This document shows, piece after piece, positions 29,801 through 38,159 of a stretch of 57,517 bases of DNA. Both the position numbers and the translations under genes were made by a program. Within the stretch, counting starts at the first letter, position 1. Each line of letters begins with the position of its first letter. The notes under the pieces were generated by a model. It worked only from the letters and a program-made list of their open reading frames with translations. It ran no database searches and was not told the origin of the DNA. Source of the stretch: Clostridiales bacterium DTU069 (GTDB taxonomy: Bacteria > Bacillota > Clostridia > DSM-8532); NCBI GenBank assembly GCA_001512485.1, contig LFRV01000074.1, forward strand, positions 102,774 through 160,290. The letters run 5' to 3'.

Positions 29801-31856
29801 CGGCATTTCGTATTCCGGCTCATCCCATGATACTGGATTTATAGGTATCGACGGAGTATATGCAAAAACCGCTGAAATGGCAGCCGGCGGCATGGCGCCC
29901 GAACCGGCCCAGGCACCAGCGGATATGAATGTAGAATTCTCGGAGCTGGAGGTTGCCTACGATACCGCGGACTTCGGCAGCATCGAGGTAAGGACTGAAT
30001 TTAAAGATACGGCGCTGTTCCGTACGATCGAGCTGTCGGAAGACGGCACCGGCACGGTTTCCTTCAGGCTTCCCGATAATGTAACATCATGGCATATTTA
30101 CGCTGCCGCGATCTCTACCGACCTTCACGGCGGTACCGGTGAATCGGACCTGAAGGTTACGCTCCCGTTCTTTATTAACGACAGTCTTAACACGACCTAT
30201 TTAAGCGGCGACTTCCCGTATGTCGGCGTAACAGGCTACGGCAACAGCCTGAAAGAAGGGGAAACGATCAGATGGCAGGTTACAAGTCCGCAGGTTCCGG
30301 ATTATACAGGAACAGCGACCGGAAAAGCATTCGAGCGCATAAACATTCCTCTATGGGAGCTTGAAGAGGGAACATACGATCTTGAAATAAAGGCAATCAC
30401 CGAAAGTGGCTTGTCCGACGGCATTAAAAGGACAATATACGTAACCGATACGTACCATGAAATTGAAGAAGCCGTAACTGAAATATTAAGGCCGAATATG
30501 CGGCTTGCCGGCGGGAAAGACGGGCTGACAACCCTTATTTTTACCGACAGGGGCAGGGGAAAGTTTATACCGGTATTATACGGACTGATCCACGGCGGAA
30601 GCAGGCTTGATCAGAAATACACGGCTTACACGGCGAAACAGCTTCTTGACGAAATAGCGCCGAACACGAAGAACGGCAAAACGATAGAAATTGACCTGTC
30701 TCAATATCAAAAACCTGACGGCGGGTATGGAATCCTCCCGTACTCGGAAAGCGAGCCTGAACTGTCCGCGCTTCTGTCGCCGCTGCTTAAGAATGAAACT
30801 GGAGCGCAAGGCCTGAAGCAGTACTTCTATACGCTTATATTTAATGAACCGGGCAGGGTACACGCACCCGCGCTATATGGACTTGCAGAAATGGGCGAGC
30901 CGGTTCTCGTCGATTTGAATAACGCGCTTGAAGTACAAAACCTTTCATTGAGGGATTACATGTACCTGGCCCTCGCATATGAAGCCCTGGGTGAATCAGG
31001 TACGGCACTTAAGATTTACAATGAAAAGGTGGCGCCCGTCCTGGAGAAGAAGAGCCCCTATATCCGCGTTCTTAACTCAGACGATACGGATGAAATCCTG
31101 ATGGATACCGCTCTTGCCGCGGTTCTCACGTCAAGGCTTGACCTGCCTGATAAGGAAGGCTTGTTTAATTACACCGTGTCGAACTACTCCAAAAAGATTT
31201 TGATAAATGCCGAAAAGCTTATGTACGTGATTGAAGAGTACGAAAAACTTCCGGATGCGGACATCGAGTTTACGTATAAATATGATGGAAATACGTATAC
31301 GGAAAAGATAAGCGACGGAGGCTCGATAACCGTTTCGGTACCGTCAATAAAGCTGTCCGGGTTTAAGATAACAAAAGTTTCCGGTGAAGCGTGCGTTGTT
31401 TCGGTATACAATGCCCCATTGGCAAACCTCGCTGAGCAGGATCAAAACCTGAAAATCAAGCGCACTTACTACAACTATGCGACGGGTGAAGAAACAACCG
31501 AATTCAGGCAGGGCGATATTATAAAGGTTGTACTGGAATGGGACGTTTTGCCTTCCGCTATTGACAAGTTCTATGAGATTACCGATTTTGCCCCTTCCGG
31601 ATTAAAGCCTGTTGAAAGCCCGTACCAGCTTGCCGTAAGGCCCGATGCGGAATTAATATGGTGGTTCAGGAACGTAGACGGGCAGAAAGTCACGTTTAAC
31701 GTGTATCGTGACGCGGAAAACAAGGACGCTCTTGTCTATTACGCACGTGTCGTAAGCCCCGGAACGTTCACTGCGGACGGCACAATCATGCAGGGGACGC
31801 TCGTTAAAGACAGCATCCTGGTTGGTGAAAGCTCAATAATAAAAATAAGTGAATAG
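26853..31856 (+). CDS. Secreted alpha-2-macroglobulin-like protein without thioester motif
   Basis: A 1667-residue bacterial alpha-2-macroglobulin-like protein, a large cage-forming protease inhibitor family. A signal peptide (1-~30) has no lipobox. An Ig-like Big_5-type domain (~125-225) is followed by macroglobulin domains (YFQTDRNLYKPDDLVQFWG), the A2M core (FKDTALFRTIELSEDGTG, DNVTSWHIYAAAIS), a helical thioester domain and a receptor-binding-like end. Where CxEQ should be, it reads R1251-L-D-Q1254, so no thioester can form. No pbpC gene is adjacent, unlike many bacterial A2M genes. AAAGGAGG precedes the ATG. It may bind cell-surface or secreted proteases or polymers non-covalently. Confidence 0.88.
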   Translation: MKKTIAIVLAVLLATAVFWAATPTARVYAEEYRNGFLLVPVSFDATGIYTDTAFILKTQNGYTVSQINEMLRLIGDNSLKITASKNNEFLITPERELEPNSLVRFVITTPENESISWTFQTRRNFAVLGTLPAHQSSYVPVNSGIEIYFSHTGFANPEKYFEISPKVEGRFETNGYMAVFIPKKLEPATIYTVTIKKGLPLDGTDMKLAEDYVFAFETEPERTTGTIAKSTLYFNDYLMEFPTNKTPIIPIYIYSATNADKAVVNTKIYKYKNSDDFINAVKLKFEQPYWAYSIKQKKILSSDGLEEISSFEQTFDLRQWQDRYLSVPEPLPQGFYLVESTYDRLTAQMLIQSTDLTAYITESQTLTIVWVNSLKDGGYPVDGAEVRSSADRKTYKTDSEGVAAFDTIIKEEDNADDYELQYYHIKYNGEELIHAVNRYQIYRYMEYAQDNYWRYFQTDRNLYKPDDLVQFWGFLKNRDDGTYPEKITVEIAEGGYWGIPMASFLRYFLPFIEKPLVSLSISADNGFFEGSFRLPKLSPGGYRISVKVDDEIINSHYISVENYVKPAYKMTVEKDKNAVFLGETVNFAITPAFFDGTPLPSLDVSYSISGYPFSEIYETVKTGPDGKLNIPYTVTTNDEKAQGKRSIWLNANATLPESGMISGYEYVRVFVNDIHAAFQSYSEKPGEITLKAVLNEIVLDRLNDPESDELVNYSDYIGDPVKYKKIDGTIYYHYYEKIYDGEEYDYINKVVRKVYRYEERKEKVTDFSFTTGEDGTATNSFTLEHPDRGWYIAELAWEDNSGRKMDRTVYLSNRKNVVIDEEKYDWYHIEADKDKYRIGDEVAVTLKNHEEPVTNAKILFIEAQNGIMKYTVQNSPEYKTRFTEDMVPNFHISAICFIWENYVNTGTSNIRYDTDEVKIDLSIEADSQSYRPGDTVNLEITAKDEKGNPVAARVNLAIIDEAMLQISHYNVDVLNMLYQWLGSGISYSGSSHDTGFIGIDGVYAKTAEMAAGGMAPEPAQAPADMNVEFSELEVAYDTADFGSIEVRTEFKDTALFRTIELSEDGTGTVSFRLPDNVTSWHIYAAAISTDLHGGTGESDLKVTLPFFINDSLNTTYLSGDFPYVGVTGYGNSLKEGETIRWQVTSPQVPDYTGTATGKAFERINIPLWELEEGTYDLEIKAITESGLSDGIKRTIYVTDTYHEIEEAVTEILRPNMRLAGGKDGLTTLIFTDRGRGKFIPVLYGLIHGGSRLDQKYTAYTAKQLLDEIAPNTKNGKTIEIDLSQYQKPDGGYGILPYSESEPELSALLSPLLKNETGAQGLKQYFYTLIFNEPGRVHAPALYGLAEMGEPVLVDLNNALEVQNLSLRDYMYLALAYEALGESGTALKIYNEKVAPVLEKKSPYIRVLNSDDTDEILMDTALAAVLTSRLDLPDKEGLFNYTVSNYSKKILINAEKLMYVIEEYEKLPDADIEFTYKYDGNTYTEKISDGGSITVSVPSIKLSGFKITKVSGEACVVSVYNAPLANLAEQDQNLKIKRTYYNYATGEETTEFRQGDIIKVVLEWDVLPSAIDKFYEITDFAPSGLKPVESPYQLAVRPDAELIWWFRNVDGQKVTFNVYRDAENKDALVYYARVVSPGTFTADGTIMQGTLVKDSILVGESSIIKISE

Positions 31857-31927
31857 CTTGTAGTAATATAAATTTACCGGCACCACCAAAGAAATAATTA
31901 ATATAAACAACATAACAGGCAAAAATG

Positions 31928-31957
31928 AGGGGAACACACATCGAAGTGTGTTCCCCT
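31928..31957 (+). terminator. Hairpin terminator after the A2M gene
   Basis: A perfect 12-bp stem (AGGGGAACACAC/GTGTGTTCCCCT) with a 6-base loop, 71 bases after the stop. The plus-strand U-tract is poor (TTACG), so it may act partly as an mRNA stabiliser. Confidence 0.65.
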
Positions 31958-31978
31958 TACGTATAAAGCCTTTTGTTA

Positions 31979-32005
31979 TTGACAGGGAAATATTCCTGTT
32001 ATAAT
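31979..32005 (+). promoter_or_regulatory. Promoter-like element for the DUF342 gene
   Basis: TTGACA (31979-31984) and TATAAT (32000-32005) are 15 bases apart, shorter than usual. The spacer carries ACAGG/CCTGT inverted arms. A second TATAAT is at 32038-32043. Either could start the transcript. Confidence 0.45.
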
Positions 32006-32095
32006 AGTCAATATGCTTGGATATGACCTTTTGTTGGTATAATATTATTAAGGGCCATTTAAACAGGCCGATTTTTTAGACATTAAAATACTTGT

Positions 32096-32104
32096 GGGGG
32101 GGGG
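32096..32104 (+). repeat. Homopolymeric G9 tract at the DUF342 start
   Basis: Nine consecutive G residues include the Shine-Dalgarno of the TTG start at 32112. An in-frame GTG at 32094 lies just upstream of the tract, so tract length would matter if that start is used. Confidence 0.75.
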
Positions 32105-32111
32105 TGATTTT

Positions 32112-33689
32112 TTGAAAGTTATTTTTCGCGATCAAATATTAGCTATATTAAAAAATACCGATGGTTATTATATTGAAACATTCGGTAAAGGAAGAACCCC
32201 TGTGTATTTTGACGCACTTTTGAAGCAGTTTCCGATGATCCGGGTTACGGATTATTCCGCTGTAGTCAATGCTTTTAAAAAAGCTCCCTACGGGCCTGTA
32301 AAGTTTGGCATCGAAAAAGAGCGCATAGCCGTTGATATCTTTGATGATGGTCTTGAGGCTAAAATAACCCTGAATTTGCCCTCCGAAGAATTATCGATTG
32401 ATAACAGGAAAAACCTGATCATTGAAGTGATGGAAGCTCTTAAAGAAGCAGGAGTCAAATTTGGCATTACCCTTGAAAATCTGCGCGGAGAGCTGAAACC
32501 CGGCGAACCAATTTTAGTTGCCCGCGGAATCCCGCCGGTAAACGGTAAGGATTCAATTGTAAAAATGTACGAGATATCCAATCCAAAACCCAGGATTGTT
32601 GAAAACGGAAGCGTTAATTTTTACGATTTAGACCTTATACATCAGGTTAAAGCCGGTGATTGGCTCGGCGAACGGACACACCCTACGCCGGGGATTCCGG
32701 GTAAAAGCGTGTTCGACACTGAAATTAAGCCTGTCGACGGCCAGTATCTGCCTTTGCGATATGACCGGAGTTCGGTTGAAATGGTACGGGAAGAAAACAA
32801 AGATGTACTATACTCGCTGAAAACAGGAGCAGTGAATTATATAGATGATACCATCGCAGTTTATGACGTTTTGGAGATTGACGGCGATATAGACTTTAAT
32901 ACCGGCAATATTGATTTCAACGGTTATGTTACAATAAAAGGCGGCATTGAAGAAAACTTTACCGTAAAAGCAAAAAAAGACATAGAAATAATGGGAGAAT
33001 ACGGAATCGGTGGAGTTGACACGATTGAAAGCACAGATGGCAGCATTTATATAAGAGGAGGCATTGCCGGGCAAAACCGGGCCAAAATAATATGTAAAAA
33101 AAACCTGTATGTAAAATACCTGTCAGATGTCGACGTCGTATGCGGCGGCAGCGTATATGTAGGTTTTTATATTAGAAATTCAAACATTAAAGCCAGGCAG
33201 GTCATAGTCGACTCCCCGCGCGGACAGATAGCAGGAGGGCTTGTTGAAACTGATATACGCGTGGAATGCGCAGATATCGGAAATCGCATGGAAACAAGGA
33301 CTACAATTGTGGTTCACGGTTTCAGTCGTGATGATATGCAGTCAAGGCTTGACGAAATAAAAAACATGATAGATAAAAATAAAAAAGAGCATATAAAACT
33401 AAAGATCATGCTGGATAAGTTAAAAGAAGAAAACTCAAAAACGGAAAACCCGCTTATTCAGAAAACTTTTCATTCCCTGCGCGCTATCCAGGAGGATATA
33501 AAAAACCTTGAGCAGGAAAGACTCAGTATTATGAATTATCTCCGTACACCCGGCGAAGGCGCGGTAATAGTTAGAAGGCGGATTTATCCAAAGGTTAAAA
33601 TAGTTATACAGAATAATACGCTCGAGCTTAATGAAGAAGCCGTAGCACCGACATATATAGTAAAAGAAGGATCAATCGTTCAAATCTAA
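32112..33689 (+). CDS. FapA/DUF342 family protein
   Basis: A 525-residue protein of the DUF342 (flagellar assembly protein A) family. The N-terminal region (~1-130) is variable; the centre (~135-390) is a repetitive beta-rich domain (GDIDFNTGNIDFNGYVTIKG, VDTIESTDGSIYIRGGIAGQ); a coiled coil spans ~420-490 (LDEIKNMIDKNKKEHIKLKI). The role of the family is poorly defined, with reports linking it to polar organelle and motility functions. The TTG at 32112 is chosen because GGGGTGA lies 4-5 bases upstream. The 3' end overlaps the opposite-strand glycosidase gene by 18 bases. Confidence 0.85.
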   Translation: MKVIFRDQILAILKNTDGYYIETFGKGRTPVYFDALLKQFPMIRVTDYSAVVNAFKKAPYGPVKFGIEKERIAVDIFDDGLEAKITLNLPSEELSIDNRKNLIIEVMEALKEAGVKFGITLENLRGELKPGEPILVARGIPPVNGKDSIVKMYEISNPKPRIVENGSVNFYDLDLIHQVKAGDWLGERTHPTPGIPGKSVFDTEIKPVDGQYLPLRYDRSSVEMVREENKDVLYSLKTGAVNYIDDTIAVYDVLEIDGDIDFNTGNIDFNGYVTIKGGIEENFTVKAKKDIEIMGEYGIGGVDTIESTDGSIYIRGGIAGQNRAKIICKKNLYVKYLSDVDVVCGGSVYVGFYIRNSNIKARQVIVDSPRGQIAGGLVETDIRVECADIGNRMETRTTIVVHGFSRDDMQSRLDEIKNMIDKNKKEHIKLKIMLDKLKEENSKTENPLIQKTFHSLRAIQEDIKNLEQERLSIMNYLRTPGEGAVIVRRRIYPKVKIVIQNNTLELNEEAVAPTYIVKEGSIVQI

Positions 33690-35837
33690 TATCCTGTGCA
33701 GAATAGTTGCTATTTCGGCCCTTGTCGCCAGGCCTTTCGGCCTGATATATCCATTGCTTCCCTCGATATAACCGGATTTTATCATTGAAGCGACTGCCGC
33801 TCTCGCATACGCGCTTATTTCGCTCTCGTCTTTAAATTGTCTTAATATACTCTCGCTTGAGATCTCGAATTTATATCCCGATAAAGCTATCGTCCTCAAC
33901 AGTATAACGAACATTTCCTCGCGGACAATATTATCTTCCGGGTAAAAATATTCGCCAAATCCGGGTATCAGTCCGAGCTTTTTGGCTATTCCGACTTCGC
34001 TGCTGTAATAAGCATCGCCGGGGACGTCAGCATAATTTGTTCCCCATTCGGCATTAAGGCCAAAGGCTCTTACGACCATAATAATGAAGTCCTTGCGCTT
34101 CATGTATTCCGTCGGGAAGAACAAACCGTTTCCGTCGCCGAGAATTATTTTCCTTTCGTACAATTCATCGATGGCATCCGCCGCCCAGGAAAAATCCGGG
34201 CCGATATCCAGGAAATAAGCTGAATGCCCTGAGGCGATAATGCGGCCTTCACTCTCGTTATGCAAACGGTCAAGCGCGGTTACCATATATTTTACCTTTT
34301 CTGGGTTTTTTACGCTGCTGTCGATATATTCGGCGGTTTGTCCCTGTTCTTTTCTTACCAGGGCTACCAGGTTTTCAGCGATAATGTTTGAGCCGCGCAT
34401 TATCGCTTCATCCTTGCCGAAACGGTAAACAGCGTAATAACAGGTATCCGGATCATTATCCGTCCATGTCAGTTTTATGCCTTCGGAAACGGCTTCAACC
34501 TTTCCCCATCCGGGCATATCCGGGGCCCTACCGCCTTTCCACGGCATAACGGGAACCAGCGCCTTTGTTGACCAAAGGTCGTTTTTAATGGCGGAAACAA
34601 CCTGCTGTTTCCCCGTATCGGTAAAATTATTTGCCCTGAAAAGAATGCTTCCCATAATCCGGGGCTGGGCAACATTATATTTTAACTGGTTCGAAAACTC
34701 CGTAAGAGCATTGCTGCCTTTAAAATACCGATCGCTGTCGTCATTTATTTTATACAGTGCCTGCCCGACATACAGATGCACGTTTTTGCCTTTCACAACG
34801 TCGGCCCACCATGACGTAAGCTCGCCGTATGACGCGTTTCGGTTGGCAAACGTAAAATACACCTGCGGCGCAATATAATCTATAAGTTCTTCTTCGACCC
34901 ATCTCTTCGTATCGGCAAAAGCACTGTCATAATTAGTAATGCTTGAAGAGGTGTTTGAGCCGTCCGGATACCCGTCCTTCTTGTTTGCCCATATTCCCAT
35001 AGGGCTGATCCCGAATTTTACCCAGCTTTTCGACGCGCGGATTTTCTCAGACAGTTCCTTAACAAGCAAATATGTATTATTCCTTCTCCAATCCTTTATA
35101 TCTGAAAACCCGTCCGGGTTATATTTCGTGTATGTCTGTTTATCGTCAAGTTCCCCAAAGGTACGCTCGTAGTAAAAATAATCGTCAAAATGAATGCCGT
35201 CAATATCATATTTCTCAACAATTTCCATAACCCTGTCAATAACCCATTTACGCGCTTCGGGGATTCCAGGGTCAATAACATACCTGTTCATCGCTTTCCT
35301 TATCCATTCAGGATGATCTTTGTACACGCTTTTCGGTATATTCAGCGATGCGGTTGTATCCTTATCGGTATACATTGACACACGATACGGGTTAACCCAG
35401 GCATGAAGTTCAATATTCCTCATGTGAGCCTGTTCTATAACAAATTCAAGCGGATCAAAACCGGGATCCTTACCGAACGTACCCGTCAAATACCGTGACC
35501 ACGGAACCAGATCGGATTTATAAAGGGCATCTCCTTCAGGGCTTACCTGGAAAAATATCGCGTTTATATTCATAGACGCAGCCATATCAAGAAGCGATAT
35601 CAATTCTTCCTTGCTCTTTTGCACGCGCTCGCCGGTGTCTTCGATATCTCTTGTTTCCTTCGAAGGCCAATCCAGGTTAAGTACGGTGGATATCCACATC
35701 CCTCTAAGATGCCTTTTTGAGACAAGCATTTCGGCAGGTATGTAATGATCATATGGCTCCCACGGTGAAGCTGCCGCATTCAATGACAATAGAACCATAA
35801 CCGCTGCCAGAAAGAGTAACATCAGTGACTTTTTCAT
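33672..35837 (-). CDS. SLH-anchored GHL10 (DUF187) family glycosyl hydrolase
   Basis: A 721-residue secreted protein. After a signal peptide (1-~23) comes a GHL10/DUF187 glycosidase-like barrel (~40-390; RGMWISTVLNLDWPSKETRD, DIDGIHFDDYFY). A fibronectin-like segment (~440-530) follows, then three S-layer homology modules (~550-721; NYADVPGDAYYSSEVGIAKK and similar) that bind pyruvylated cell-wall polymers. It should therefore act on glycans at the cell surface; the substrate is unknown. GGGGG lies upstream of the ATG. Its end overlaps the DUF342 gene. Confidence 0.92.
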   Translation of the reverse strand: MKKSLMLLFLAAVMVLLSLNAAASPWEPYDHYIPAEMLVSKRHLRGMWISTVLNLDWPSKETRDIEDTGERVQKSKEELISLLDMAASMNINAIFFQVSPEGDALYKSDLVPWSRYLTGTFGKDPGFDPLEFVIEQAHMRNIELHAWVNPYRVSMYTDKDTTASLNIPKSVYKDHPEWIRKAMNRYVIDPGIPEARKWVIDRVMEIVEKYDIDGIHFDDYFYYERTFGELDDKQTYTKYNPDGFSDIKDWRRNNTYLLVKELSEKIRASKSWVKFGISPMGIWANKKDGYPDGSNTSSSITNYDSAFADTKRWVEEELIDYIAPQVYFTFANRNASYGELTSWWADVVKGKNVHLYVGQALYKINDDSDRYFKGSNALTEFSNQLKYNVAQPRIMGSILFRANNFTDTGKQQVVSAIKNDLWSTKALVPVMPWKGGRAPDMPGWGKVEAVSEGIKLTWTDNDPDTCYYAVYRFGKDEAIMRGSNIIAENLVALVRKEQGQTAEYIDSSVKNPEKVKYMVTALDRLHNESEGRIIASGHSAYFLDIGPDFSWAADAIDELYERKIILGDGNGLFFPTEYMKRKDFIIMVVRAFGLNAEWGTNYADVPGDAYYSSEVGIAKKLGLIPGFGEYFYPEDNIVREEMFVILLRTIALSGYKFEISSESILRQFKDESEISAYARAAVASMIKSGYIEGSNGYIRPKGLATRAEIATILHRILDLND

Positions 35838-36011
35838 AAGTACCCCCGGTCTTTAACATAAATATTCGGGCAAAAATGCCTCAAACGAGAAAAGAAGTGC
35901 AGAGTCAATAACGGATAAAATGCCGGGCTATTGACATAATTAATTATACCATATGGGCTACCAATAAAAAACTGTTTTTATTAGGGACCCGCGGAAATAA
36001 TGTTCTAAACC

Positions 36012-36097
36012 TACTCATTGAACTTTGCTTATCCTCGCTCAGACTGTACATCTCTAGGCTTCATTCCGCTATAGTTTCCGTTATTGTACAAAAGTTC
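36012..36097 (+). mobile_element. Truncated MITE-like element A0
   Basis: Right half of the foldback element at 36357-36561. The block from TGCTTATCCTCGCTC to TTCCGCTATAGTTTCC is nearly identical. Its right end TTATTGTACAAAAGTTC keeps most of the terminal inverted repeat, while the left half is missing. Confidence 0.65.
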
Positions 36098-36132
36098 TTC
36101 CGAGTAGCCCTTGAGAATTATGACGAAAGCCA

Positions 36133-36329
36133 GCGGGTGGTTCGGGTTTTTTCGGTGACGACGGGCGACATGCTCCGAAGCCCTGCTGCCCACAGGGAAC
36201 TGTGGAGCGGGTTAATGAGCGACCCGGAATATGTAGACCTCTCAATAGAAAAATGAACAAGATCCGGAGCGTGGTGTTGGTACGTGCTTTGTCGCCCCAG
36301 GAATCCGAAACATCCGAACCAGGACCCGC
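36133..36329 (+). repeat. Structured ~195-bp repeat B, copy 1
   Basis: First of three full copies. It begins GCGGGTGGTTCGG and ends CCGAACCAGGACCCGC, so its ends pair. Inside are GGGC/GCCC, CCC/GGG and CGGGT/ACCCG-type stems shared with the other copies. No credible reading frame. Strand is given in the orientation suggested by wobble pairs. Confidence 0.75.
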
Positions 36330-36356
36330 GGAAATAATGTCGAAAGCCTTCCTTTT

Positions 36357-36561
36357 GAACTATTGTACAATAACGTCAACAAGGGGCTTCATTTGCAAGA
36401 GCTGTACAGTTCAGCTCGGGCAAGTCGAAACTCGCAAAAATGCTTTGAAAAATTTTTGCAGGAAGCATTTTTGCTCAGACAGTCAACTTGCTTATCCTCG
36501 CTCTGACTGTACATCTCTAGGCTTCATTCCGCTATAGTTTCCTTATATTGTACAATAGTTC
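36357..36561 (+). mobile_element. Foldback MITE-like element A1, 205 bp
   Basis: Perfect 16-bp terminal inverted repeats GAACTATTGTACAATA. Internal pairs include GGCTTCAT/ATGAAGCC, TGTACAGT/ACTGTACA, GCAAGT/ACTTGC and GCAAAAATGC/GCATTTTTGC, so nearly the whole element is an imperfect palindrome. It has no coding capacity; TTT on both sides might be a short target duplication. The transposase that mobilised it is not in the window. Confidence 0.8.
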
Positions 36562-36597
36562 TTTCAAGTCACCTGTGATAGTTACGCAGAAAAGACA

Positions 36598-36793
36598 GCG
36601 GGTGGCTCGGGTGTTTTCGGTGACGACGGGCGACATGCTCCAACGCCCCGCTGCTTACAGGTAACTGTGGAGCGGGTTAATGAGCGACCCGGGATATGGA
36701 GACCTCTCCGTAAACGTAAATCATGATCTGAAGCGTGTTGTTGGTATGTGCTTTGTCGACCTAGGAACCCGAAACACCCGAAACAGGACCCGC
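36598..36793 (+). repeat. Structured ~195-bp repeat B, copy 2
   Basis: Second copy, starting GCGGGTGGCTCGGGTGTTTT and ending ACCCGAAACAGGACCCGC. Compared with copy 3 the left arm has CGGGTG instead of CGGATG and the right arm has CACCCG instead of CATCCG, a compensatory change that keeps the pair. Confidence 0.78.
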
Positions 36794-36813
36794 GGGAATA
36801 ATGCAATAACACA

Positions 36814-36910
36814 GCGGGTGGTTTACGGGTCGAGCCATTGCTGCCGCGTTCCGGTTGGTACGCGGCTCTGGTTCGGGTGCTTTCGGTAACGGCGGCGGCA
36901 TGTTCGGTGT
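36814..36910 (+). repeat. Rearranged partial B repeat
   Basis: Starts GCGGGTGG like the other copies and later contains GGTTCGGGTGCTTTCGGTAA, close to the B left arm, but the inside is replaced by a separate hairpin (GAGCC/GGCTC with CGCGT/ACGCG). It is probably a degenerate or recombined copy. Confidence 0.5.
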
Positions 36911-36978
36911 TATAAACACCTTTGATGTTGGTAAATAATAGTCAGGTGTAAAGTATAAGAAATTTGGAGTGTAATAAA

Positions 36979-37362
36979 ATGCAGATTAAGGACATAATGA
37001 AAAAAGATTTTTTATCGGTCAAGGAAGACGATTTAATTGAAAAAGTATTGGATATTATGCGCGAATCCAAAATAAACAGTTTACCAGTCGTGAACAGTAA
37101 CGGCCTGTTGGCCGGCATTGTCGTCAAAGCCGATATTTTTCGATTTATGATACAGCCCGGTCATTATGATTCGTGCCCTGTCGATTGGGTAATGTCCAAA
37201 AATGTATTAACAATCAGTCCGGACAGCAGTATAAAAGAAGCTGCAAAAAAACTCCTGGACAACCATATCGTTGCAATGCCCGTTTTGGATAACGACAAAC
37301 TTGTCGGTATGATTACGATTGAAGAATTGCTCGCGTATTATATGGAGAATGACAACTCATAA
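36979..37362 (+). CDS. Two-CBS-domain protein
   Basis: A 127-residue protein made of two CBS domains (2-~58 MQIKDIMKKDFLSVKEDD; ~70-125 WVMSKNVLTISPDSSIKEAA), which as a pair bind adenine nucleotides. There is no attached enzyme or channel domain, so it is a free-standing regulator or energy sensor. GGAG lies 11 bases upstream of ATG 36979; an in-frame TTG at 36964 overlaps that GGAG and is unlikely. It is preceded by the repeat array and ends 8 bases before a convergent gene. Confidence 0.9.
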   Translation: MQIKDIMKKDFLSVKEDDLIEKVLDIMRESKINSLPVVNSNGLLAGIVVKADIFRFMIQPGHYDSCPVDWVMSKNVLTISPDSSIKEAAKKLLDNHIVAMPVLDNDKLVGMITIEELLAYYMENDNS

Positions 37363-37370
37363 AGAGTTTG

Positions 37371-38147
37371 TTACTGCCCGGCAGAAGGCTGTGTGCCTTC
37401 TGTCTCCGTTTCTTCCGCGCCATTAGTTTCCGTTTCGTCCGGTTCGGTTTCAACAGTTGAAACCGAAGTAATAAGCCATTGATCAACCCGTGTGTTGTAT
37501 GTATATAAAAATCGAAGCACATTTTGCCCCTGCTTCAAATACTCCTGGTTAGCGTTTTCCGTCAATTCAACATTCACACGGACCAAAACCTGCATTTCCC
37601 AATCGGGAGTATCGGACGGATTTATCTCGATTACAGGCTGTTTTTGTTCTTCTCCTTCATAAACGGGTTCAATAGACGCTACATTTCCGTCAAAGAAGTC
37701 TGAAAACATTTTAAGCGACCACGCTTTATCCCAAAACCTGCAATTTGATTCACTTTTCAGGAAGGCTACGGGATAATCCTTTTCGGCAACATTATGTATC
37801 CACTCCATTGTCGCGTTTTGAATAGGCGTTTGGTTTATCTGTGATTTCAAAACGGTAATGAACCGGAGTTTGTCATTGAGCTCGTTTTGTAAAGACTCGA
37901 TTTGGATTTCAAGTTCTTCTATTTTTTCATTTCCGGTTTTTATCTGATTATTAAGTTCTTCGATTTGCTTTTCCAACCTGCTCTTATCTTCGTTAAGGGC
38001 CATGTTAATGCGTCCGAGCGCTTCAATGCTCGCCTGGCTGTTTTCCCCCATTGAAACAAGGCTTTCCCTGTCCCATAAAAGATAATTCAATGCAATAAAT
38101 ACAAAGATAATAAACAATGAAGTAACAACTACAACAAAACGTTTCAT
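37371..38147 (-). CDS. Membrane-anchored coiled-coil protein of unknown function
   Basis: A 258-residue protein I cannot assign to a named family. It has an N-terminal membrane segment (~4-24), a coiled coil (~50-95; DKSRLEKQIEELNNQIKTGN), a globular part (~105-230) and an acidic Thr/Glu-rich tail (ETEPDETETNGAEETETEG). The topology suggests an envelope protein with its body outside. GGGAGG precedes the ATG. It lies 12 bases after tatD and 880 bases after metG, so it belongs to that unit. Confidence 0.8.
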   Translation of the reverse strand: MKRFVVVVTSLFIIFVFIALNYLLWDRESLVSMGENSQASIEALGRINMALNEDKSRLEKQIEELNNQIKTGNEKIEELEIQIESLQNELNDKLRFITVLKSQINQTPIQNATMEWIHNVAEKDYPVAFLKSESNCRFWDKAWSLKMFSDFFDGNVASIEPVYEGEEQKQPVIEINPSDTPDWEMQVLVRVNVELTENANQEYLKQGQNVLRFLYTYNTRVDQWLITSVSTVETEPDETETNGAEETETEGTQPSAGQ

Positions 38148-38159
38148 TACCTATCCCTC

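Noticed and set aside
36582-36812. Minus-strand 76-codon frame across B copy 2, with a similar frame at 46528-46809
   Set aside because: The two share residues only because the repeat is shared; no Shine-Dalgarno, no domain, and the structure pairs better than it codes.
35984-36910. Group II intron, HEARO RNA or insertion sequence as explanation of the repeats
   Set aside because: No domain V-like hairpin, no reverse transcriptase, no TnpA/TnpB or HNH reading frame; identity cannot be claimed from sequence alone.
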